DNA of 36,967 bases from contig JANWKE010000161.1 of NCBI GenBank assembly GCA_025451535.1, forward strand, positions 1 through 36,967, given 5' to 3'. The notes beneath the pieces were generated by a model, which was not told the origin of the DNA, did no database searches, and saw only the letters and a list, made by a program, of their open reading frames with translations. A program made the translations under genes and the position numbers. Below are positions 31,945-36,967 of this stretch, piece by piece. This DNA is from Verrucomicrobiia bacterium (GTDB lineage: Bacteria > Verrucomicrobiota > Verrucomicrobiia > Limisphaerales > UBA11358). How positions within the stretch are numbered: position 1 is the stretch's first letter; each line of letters opens with the position of its first letter.

Positions 31945-32476
31945 AAGAGGGTCCGGTGGGAACAACTGAGGCGATAAAACAAAAATACGGCAGGTTCTTT
32001 CGAGGTTTCTACAACCGCCACCGCTGAACGTTTCGTGAAAAACAACAGAAAAACATCATGACAAAAAAACAACCATGTCATGCCGGCGTTTTAGCAGGAA
32101 ACAAGCCACGGCGCATTAGCATCCGATGTCTTTGTGATAATGCGTCCTCACCTGATTCATCACCGAAAGGGCTCGCGGCCAACGGCGGGTCCGCCGTTGG
32201 CTGAGGCTCACGCCCGATTTCGCGCTTGTCGTTTTTGTGCCGTGGCTCAATTTTGGATTGTCAGTCCATCGCACTGACATGATTCAGTTCACCGCATTTC
32301 TGACCTGAGCAGTGAGAGTCTTGAAGCGGCCTGTTACTTTTACGTTAGAGTCACAGCGGAATCCCTTTCCGGAGCTTGAGCATTCGGGTTGACATTGCCG
32401 GCCCGGCGTGGCTGAGTGCTGATCACGATTTCCAGCTGGCCCAAACTCCAGTCCGGATCGCAACGGAAGGATGATT
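31945..32476. other. Intergenic region between divergent genes
   Basis: About 530 bp with no convincing ORF. A 7-bp inverted repeat CATGACA / TGTCATG lies at 32057-32082 around an A-rich 12-nt centre, and could be an operator for the PEP-CTERM gene. A strong 11-bp hairpin lies at 32178-32201. A TTGACA at 32391 has no matching -10. Both promoters should be here. Confidence 0.4.
32178..32201. repeat. Near-perfect short palindrome
   Basis: GCCAACGGCGG and its complement are separated by only 2 nt, forming a very stable hairpin or cruciform. No T tract adjoins it on either strand. It is probably one more member of the palindromic repeats of this genome. Confidence 0.55.
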
Positions 32477-33907
32477 ATGAAAAGAACGGGAATTCTCCTG
32501 CGGGAGAAGCTTTCAGTTTCCAGATGCCTCCCTTTTGTCCTGGTCGCGATAACCTTCGTCGTGACGGGTTGCCCGCACAACCAGTACCTCGTTGAACTCA
32601 AACCGCAGGGTAACGTGGTTGAACGTACGCTGGTCTTTTATTGCGAGGACGGGGTGAACACAAACACAGGCGTGCCCAATTACCAGCCCTTTGGCGCGGC
32701 CGAACTGGCGGCGATTACCGCTCTGTACCCACCGGGTGGCCTGACCAACAACGGCCTGCGATATGTTGCCCGCGGTAAATTCACCAACCAGTTCCCGCCT
32801 GATGTCGGTGGCGTGGGCGCCTATACTTGTTTAACCAACAGCCTGGGAGAGACAGGTTTCTACGTGGAGCGATTCCGGGGTAATGATGACCTGGCGGGCA
32901 TGACCGAACGGCGTTTTCAGGCGGCCGATCAATTGGCCGACCTGTTCGTTGGCTGGAGCCGGAAGGAGTTGGGGCACGAACCCGGCTACGACAAGCTGCA
33001 CCAATTTCTGGATGTGGATTTACGGCGCGATCTCAAAAATCTTGGTGCGTATTCGTGGGAAGGCGAGCTGACCGGCAGCTACACCACCAACGCCAGCGAG
33101 GAATTTATTGTTCGGTTTGGCCAGTACCTTGTCGAACGCGGCTATTTAACGATGGGAGACGTCCCCGCCGTATTCCGGGAGGTGTATGGGGATGACCCGC
33201 CGGCTTTGTTACACCGGATTCAACGGCTGGTAGCGCGTAAAATGGGTGTGCCGGACACCGAACCCGTGCCGGCCTCGCTCGCTTTTCTTGCCGACGAGAC
33301 AACGATGGAAAAATCGTTTGATAAGTATCTCGCCGGTACCGAGCTTTACCGCGCGAAACTCAAGCAATGGGAGGAGGATAAGAAGCTGAATCCCGACCTT
33401 AAGCAACCCGAGCCGTCCGAGGTGTTGAACGATGCGATCGGGAATTTGCTTGAATTTGATCTGTTCGGCCAACCCGATCATCTTGCCGTCCGACTGTCGC
33501 TGCCGGCGCCGCCTCTTCACAGCAATGGCCGGTGGGACAAGGCGCACCAGCAGGTGATTTGGGAATCGGACATCGAGGGCAGAACGAATGCGACGCATTT
33601 TCCGTTTTTCTGTTACGCAAGTTGGGTCCAGGCTGACGGCAGGTTCCAAAAGAAGCATTTTGGCCGGGTAATTTTGGTCGGCGATGGGTTGACGCGCTAT
33701 TGTCTGTGGCGCAGCAGTCAGAACCAACAGGCTGGGGACGAATGGGACGCCTTCCTGGCAGGCCTGCGACCCGGCCACGGATTGGCGGAAAAGATTGACG
33801 CCTTCCGGTTTCCGGGCGAACCGGCTCAAGCGGGCACAAATGTCCAGGAGAAGGTATCCAGTCCCTCCGCCTATCCGCGCGAACTCCTTAAGGCGGCGCT
33901 CAAATAA
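32477..33907 (+). CDS. Lipoprotein of unknown function
   Basis: A 476-residue protein. The start at 32477 is preferred to the ATG at 32471 because GGAAGG then lies about 6-8 nt upstream. The lipoprotein signal ends in VVTGC (Cys32), predicting membrane attachment. The mature part begins with ELKPQGNVVERTLVFYCED, continues through a beta-rich N-terminal segment and a helical middle (ERRFQAADQLADLFVGWSRKELG), and has a highly charged stretch near residue 290 (LKQWEEDKKLNPDLKQPEPS). No catalytic motif or known domain was recognised. It stands alone between long intergenic gaps. Confidence 0.75.
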   Translation: MKRTGILLREKLSVSRCLPFVLVAITFVVTGCPHNQYLVELKPQGNVVERTLVFYCEDGVNTNTGVPNYQPFGAAELAAITALYPPGGLTNNGLRYVARGKFTNQFPPDVGGVGAYTCLTNSLGETGFYVERFRGNDDLAGMTERRFQAADQLADLFVGWSRKELGHEPGYDKLHQFLDVDLRRDLKNLGAYSWEGELTGSYTTNASEEFIVRFGQYLVERGYLTMGDVPAVFREVYGDDPPALLHRIQRLVARKMGVPDTEPVPASLAFLADETTMEKSFDKYLAGTELYRAKLKQWEEDKKLNPDLKQPEPSEVLNDAIGNLLEFDLFGQPDHLAVRLSLPAPPLHSNGRWDKAHQQVIWESDIEGRTNATHFPFFCYASWVQADGRFQKKHFGRVILVGDGLTRYCLWRSSQNQQAGDEWDAFLAGLRPGHGLAEKIDAFRFPGEPAQAGTNVQEKVSSPSAYPRELLKAALK

Positions 33908-34433
33908 TTCGTTGCCTGCCGCCCCACAGGCTGGAGCCGTTAGAATGGTTGAGTGCCCGGCGGTTGAGGGTCGGGTGCAAGCGGGCAGGTTCGCCGAGTT
34001 ACGAACTCTGAGTCCAAGTTGTCTCGCCATGCGGGATTTGGAATGTCGGATAAGATTGAACACCAAACGCTAACAGGCGATTCAAGGTGCCTGCTCCGGT
34101 GGCGCAGCCGTCTCGGCTGCGGGTTTAGGCGGCGTCCTGCTGCGAGGACTCAAGGTCGAGGTGGCTTCGCGCGGCGAGACGCCGCCTAAACCCGCAGGCA
34201 AGGACGCCCGCGCTACGATTCCCGCCGGCGATGTCGGTGTAGTATCAAGATGCGCCCTTGGTCTCATTCCTCAACAAGTCGGGATTGACACTGCGGTTCA
34301 AGCGCGAAACCTCGCCTGTTATAAATACTTATGGACTGGCATGAAAGTAGTGGATAAGGTAATTATGTAACGCCTCAAAAGGCGTCCGTTCTAAACCCGA
34401 CTTAAACTGTTCACTGAACCAAAACGCCCCACC
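33908..34433. other. Intergenic region
   Basis: About 525 bp without a credible ORF. It contains a large palindromic element (34099-34217) and a small hairpin ACGCCT / AGGCGT at 34370-34385 with a CAAA loop, 48 bp before the next gene. Confidence 0.45.
34099..34217. repeat. Large palindromic element with 18-bp perfect arms
   Basis: Arms of 18 bp (34119-34136 and 34178-34195, GCGGGTTTAGGCGGCGTC and its complement) are perfect and 41 bp apart. A left hairpin CGCAGCCG / CGGCTGCG with a TCT loop (34103-34121) stands on a GTGG foot at 34099, and a CTAC foot closes the right end at 34214-34217. Local refolding GCGGCG / CGCCGC is possible in the right arm. This is the largest member of the palindrome set. 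Confidence 0.75.
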
Positions 34434-35120
34434 ATGGATTTGGTCGCTTCACCGGCTGAAATCACGACGAGCGCAACCGATACGCTACTGGCCATTGAGT
34501 GCGTGGTGGTTCTGGCCTGTCTGTGGCGGACGCCGACCGGTGATCGGTGGAGAATAGGGTTATGGTGTTGGGTATTGGGTTTGCTGGCGTTTGTATCCTT
34601 CCTTGGGTCCGCGGCACATGGACTGGAGATGCCGCATCCCTGGCGCGCTGCGCTCTGGAAACCGCTCTACTTGAGTCTGGGACTTCTGGTAGCCCTGTTC
34701 CTGGTCGGTGCTTTCTTTGACTGGCGTGGCCGTGTCGTTGCCGGCCGTCTCGTTCCGTGCAGCCTCGGGGTGGGAGCCATTTTTTTCGGGATGACCGAAT
34801 TTCTCGACGGAGGGTTTATCATCTTCCTGGTGTACGAGGCGGTGGCGATGGCCGGCGCGCTGGCCATCTACTCCTTCCTCGCGGCGACACATCGGTTGAA
34901 AGGAGCGGGAATCGTGGCCTTGGCCATCTTTCTTAATCTGGCGGCGGCGGCGGTTCAGGCCAGCAGCCTGTCGTTCACGATCTGGGTTCCCTTTGACCAT
35001 AATGGCGCGTTTCACCTGGTCCAGATGCTGGCGATAGCCGTGTTAGGGCTCGGATTATACCTGGGCCTGAAGCCCGGTGCGCAACGCGTGATCAGCGAAC
35101 CAAGCGGTGACGCAAATTGA
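34434..35120 (+). CDS. Multi-pass membrane protein, function unknown
   Basis: A 228-residue protein with about seven hydrophobic helices and almost no soluble loops. Conserved-looking polar positions inside helices include ITTSATDTLLAIE at the start, FLGSAAHGLEMPHPW, GMTEFLDGG and PFDHNGAFHLVQM. The overall pattern recalls the DUF6962-type seven-helix proteins (from memory) and faintly the ceramidase/PAQR hydrolases, but the Ser-His and His-His spacings differ. No ribosome binding site is obvious. The 35160 lipoprotein gene follows 39 bp later and may be co-transcribed. Confidence 0.7.
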   Translation: MDLVASPAEITTSATDTLLAIECVVVLACLWRTPTGDRWRIGLWCWVLGLLAFVSFLGSAAHGLEMPHPWRAALWKPLYLSLGLLVALFLVGAFFDWRGRVVAGRLVPCSLGVGAIFFGMTEFLDGGFIIFLVYEAVAMAGALAIYSFLAATHRLKGAGIVALAIFLNLAAAAVQASSLSFTIWVPFDHNGAFHLVQMLAIAVLGLGLYLGLKPGAQRVISEPSGDAN

Positions 35121-35159
35121 GAATCAGCGCAAAGCAAGCCGACAGAGAAAGGCAAATCA

Positions 35160-35588
35160 ATGAAAAGAACAGCGGATATGCTCGTTTTGACAAGCGTGGT
35201 CGTGCTGCTGGGGGCGCTGGGGTGCTCGGCGTTGCATAAATCGGACACGGCCAGGCTCCAGGGCACGTGGCAAGGTGACGAGGTCGGAGCCGACATGAAG
35301 GGTAAGTGCAGTTTGATCGTTTCCGGAGCGCATTGGGAGTTCCGTGGCGGGGATACCAACGAATGGTACAAGGGAGATTTCTCCCTTCGGGAAGACGCAA
35401 ACCCGAAACAGATCGTTCTCTCCATCAGCGAATGTTCGGCCCCTCAATTTATTGGCAAGACGAGTTACGGGTTATACCGGTTCGAGAATGGCACGGTCAC
35501 TTTGGCGGTGAATAAGCCCGGCAGTTCCAATGCGCCCTTAAACTTCGAGGCCCCTGGCACTCGTCAGTTTGTGCTTAAGCAGCAGTGA
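35160..35588 (+). CDS. Small lipoprotein with LQGTW domain (TIGR03067-like)
   Basis: A 142-residue protein with a GAAAGG ribosome binding site 8 nt before the ATG. The signal ends in the lipobox LGALGC (Cys22). The mature part starts with ARLQGTWQGDEVGADMKGKC and continues as a small beta-barrel-like domain (LIVSGAHWEFRGGDTNEWYKGDF, QFIGKTSYGLYRFENGTVTLAV). The LQGTW opening is typical of the TIGR03067 proteins common in Planctomycetota and Verrucomicrobiota, whose function is unknown. A lipocalin-like fold is plausible. Confidence 0.75.
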   Translation: MKRTADMLVLTSVVVLLGALGCSALHKSDTARLQGTWQGDEVGADMKGKCSLIVSGAHWEFRGGDTNEWYKGDFSLREDANPKQIVLSISECSAPQFIGKTSYGLYRFENGTVTLAVNKPGSSNAPLNFEAPGTRQFVLKQQ

Positions 35589-35647
35589 GGAATCCTTTTG
35601 CGAGCGAGCCATGACCCGGCTCCTGGCTCTGAGCTCGGCGCGCCGAT

Positions 35648-36967
35648 TTACTTTTCCATCTCAAACACTTCGTAGCTGTGCGGCAGGAGATGCACGTTGA
35701 AGGATTCGCGGTTTTCACCTGTAGCCTGACGGCGTCCAAAATCTTGCAGTTCCTCCGGCGCCTGGCCGACAATCTCTCCGCCGGTGACCAGGTTCCGCAG
35801 TTTGGTGTAATCACCGGGCACGGAAATCTTCACGTCGGTTTCCGCAGGCAAAAAGGATTCCACGATAAACGTATGGTTGTCATACGCAAACAGTGCGACC
35901 TGGCTGGTGCCGTCCAAACGAACGGGGAAGCCGCGCATCAAATAGGTCTTGAGCGCGCCGGTGACGGCAGGCGGCAGCCGGTATAAATCGGCAAAGTTGT
36001 CGGGAATGGTCAAAACATAAAGCACGCCTTTGGAATAGCGGTCCATCAGCAGCAGCGGACAGGCGCCACCATTGCCCATCGCGCGCACCAGCGGCCACGC
36101 GTCGTTCGTCAGGAATTCAATCACCGGCAGCAGGACGGCTGCGTTCGGATCATTGCCGAGGTCGGCACCGTTGCCGGCGCCGAATCCGCCGTAAAACTCG
36201 TGCGCCAGCAATTTGCGGTCGGTGTAGCGCAATTCCACAATGTCGTTAATACCCCGGTCCTGCAGCGCGCGGAGCAGGCCGGAGGTGATGACGACGGATT
36301 TGCTGGCGACCAGTTGCTGTTTGATTTTGGCGACGATGTCGGGATCGAACTTGGCCGATTCAGTCAGCAGCACCAGGTCCGCGTTGGTGGGGAAGTACGG
36401 ATACAGCTCAATCGGAATGCCAATCATGCCCAGGTAATTGTGCAGAAAATCTTCGCCGGTGGATTGATACGGTTTGTAGCTGGCGATGCCAATCGGCTTG
36501 CCCAACTGGCCTAGAAATGGGTCCAATTGTTTCAGACTGTAACTCGCGACGGAGGCAATGGTGGGATTTGTCAGACCGGCCGGAGGATTGGTTTCAAAAT
36601 CCGCCAGCATCCGGGTGTAGTCGAAACTCGTGTGCAGGTTTTGCCAGGCTTCACGGTCACCCGGCACGACCGGCCGGCTCATGGCCGACCATTCGAACAG
36701 CATGATTTGCGGGGCCTTGGCAAAGAAGGTGTCCCAAAGCTGCTCGGCGTAGCGGTCAAGGTACCGGATGCTATAAGTGTCCACCCAACCGCCGCCGTTG
36801 CGGCCCGGCGCGATGTTGTCAAAGTAGCGGATGATTTCGTAGCTCTCATACTGCTGCAAATGCTGGTCGGTGATGATGGGGTCGCGCGTCTCGGTGCCGG
36901 TATAGATGCCGTCGAACAATTTTGGCTCCTGGTCGAGGTCATACCCGAGTCCCTGAAAATGCTCGTA
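35648..36967 (-). CDS. Probable glycoside hydrolase, C-terminal part (5' end off the window)
   Basis: 439 residues of a larger protein; the frame is open to the right edge, so no start is assigned. The N-terminal part (TDQHLQQYESYEIIRYFDNIAP, LWDTFFAKAPQIMLFEWS) looks like the end of a TIM barrel. A middle Rossmann-like segment (KPIGIASYKP, DLVLLTESAKFDPDIVAKIKQQL, SVVITSGLLRAL) resembles the glutamine-amidotransferase-like trimerisation domain of GH42-type enzymes. The closing region is a beta-sandwich (FNVHLLPHSYEVFEME). The family assignment is inferred from this three-part layout; the barrel's catalytic residues are mostly outside the window. Confidence 0.6.
   Translation of the reverse strand, partial: YEHFQGLGYDLDQEPKLFDGIYTGTETRDPIITDQHLQQYESYEIIRYFDNIAPGRNGGGWVDTYSIRYLDRYAEQLWDTFFAKAPQIMLFEWSAMSRPVVPGDREAWQNLHTSFDYTRMLADFETNPPAGLTNPTIASVASYSLKQLDPFLGQLGKPIGIASYKPYQSTGEDFLHNYLGMIGIPIELYPYFPTNADLVLLTESAKFDPDIVAKIKQQLVASKSVVITSGLLRALQDRGINDIVELRYTDRKLLAHEFYGGFGAGNGADLGNDPNAAVLLPVIEFLTNDAWPLVRAMGNGGACPLLLMDRYSKGVLYVLTIPDNFADLYRLPPAVTGALKTYLMRGFPVRLDGTSQVALFAYDNHTFIVESFLPAETDVKISVPGDYTKLRNLVTGGEIVGQAPEELQDFGRRQATGENRESFNVHLLPHSYEVFEMEK

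Noticed and set aside
34434-35120. Alkaline ceramidase/PAQR-type hydrolase
   Set aside because: Ser-His and His-His spacings in the helices differ from that superfamily and the expected Asp is missing.

Overview
This window looks like chromosomal DNA from a GC-rich member of the Verrucomicrobiota (inference). The signs are a fused SecDF, a long two-cysteine-cluster IspG with a middle insertion domain, a PEP-CTERM surface protein, a short lipoprotein of the LQGTW (TIGR03067-like) type, a secreted-protein tail ending in ARFFRL, and many palindromic intergenic elements. There is no phage, plasmid, CRISPR array or rRNA.

Region 1 (1-11463, + strand) is an L-arabinose utilisation locus: the tail of a secreted protein, then araA, a secreted GH127 beta-L-arabinofuranosidase, araB, araD, a lipoprotein aldose 1-epimerase, a sodium/solute symporter and a secreted GH27 enzyme. 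Together they would release L-arabinose outside the cytoplasm, equilibrate its anomers, import it with sodium, and convert it via L-ribulose and L-ribulose-5-P to D-xylulose-5-P. No regulator is present. Hairpins after araA and before the GH27 gene may tune expression within the transcript.

Region 2 (11464-15548, - strand) holds ispD, a S41 C-terminal processing protease and tsaD, with a PAP2 phosphatase gene at its upstream edge that is broken by frameshifts. Region 3 (15549-16637) is gene-poor and repeat-rich, with one doubtful small ORF and a probable gene remnant.

Region 4 (16638-24388) has yajC-secDF-terC-recJ on the - strand, a secreted protein of unknown function, and a divergent membrane-anchored coiled-coil/TPR-like protein. 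Region 5 (24435-30139) is the - strand envelope and isoprenoid cluster cdsA-dxr-rseP-ispG, followed by a tRNA-Ala(CGC) on the + strand. Region 6 (30140-36967) is accessory: a small membrane protein, a PEP-CTERM beta-propeller-like protein with exact 120-bp tandem repeats, an orphan lipoprotein, a seven-helix-type membrane protein, a small lipoprotein, and the C-terminal part of a probable glycoside hydrolase.

The most unusual signal is a set of REP/BIME-like palindromes whose hairpins stand on GTAG, GTGG or GGAG feet. At least four lie between genes. Two more lie inside the coding frames of conserved housekeeping genes (recJ and ispG), where they are translated as short insertions. This recalls the intragenic palindromic elements known from Rickettsia, but the feet are those recognised by REP-associated tyrosine transposases. 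The family assignments rest on motifs read by eye; no database search was run.
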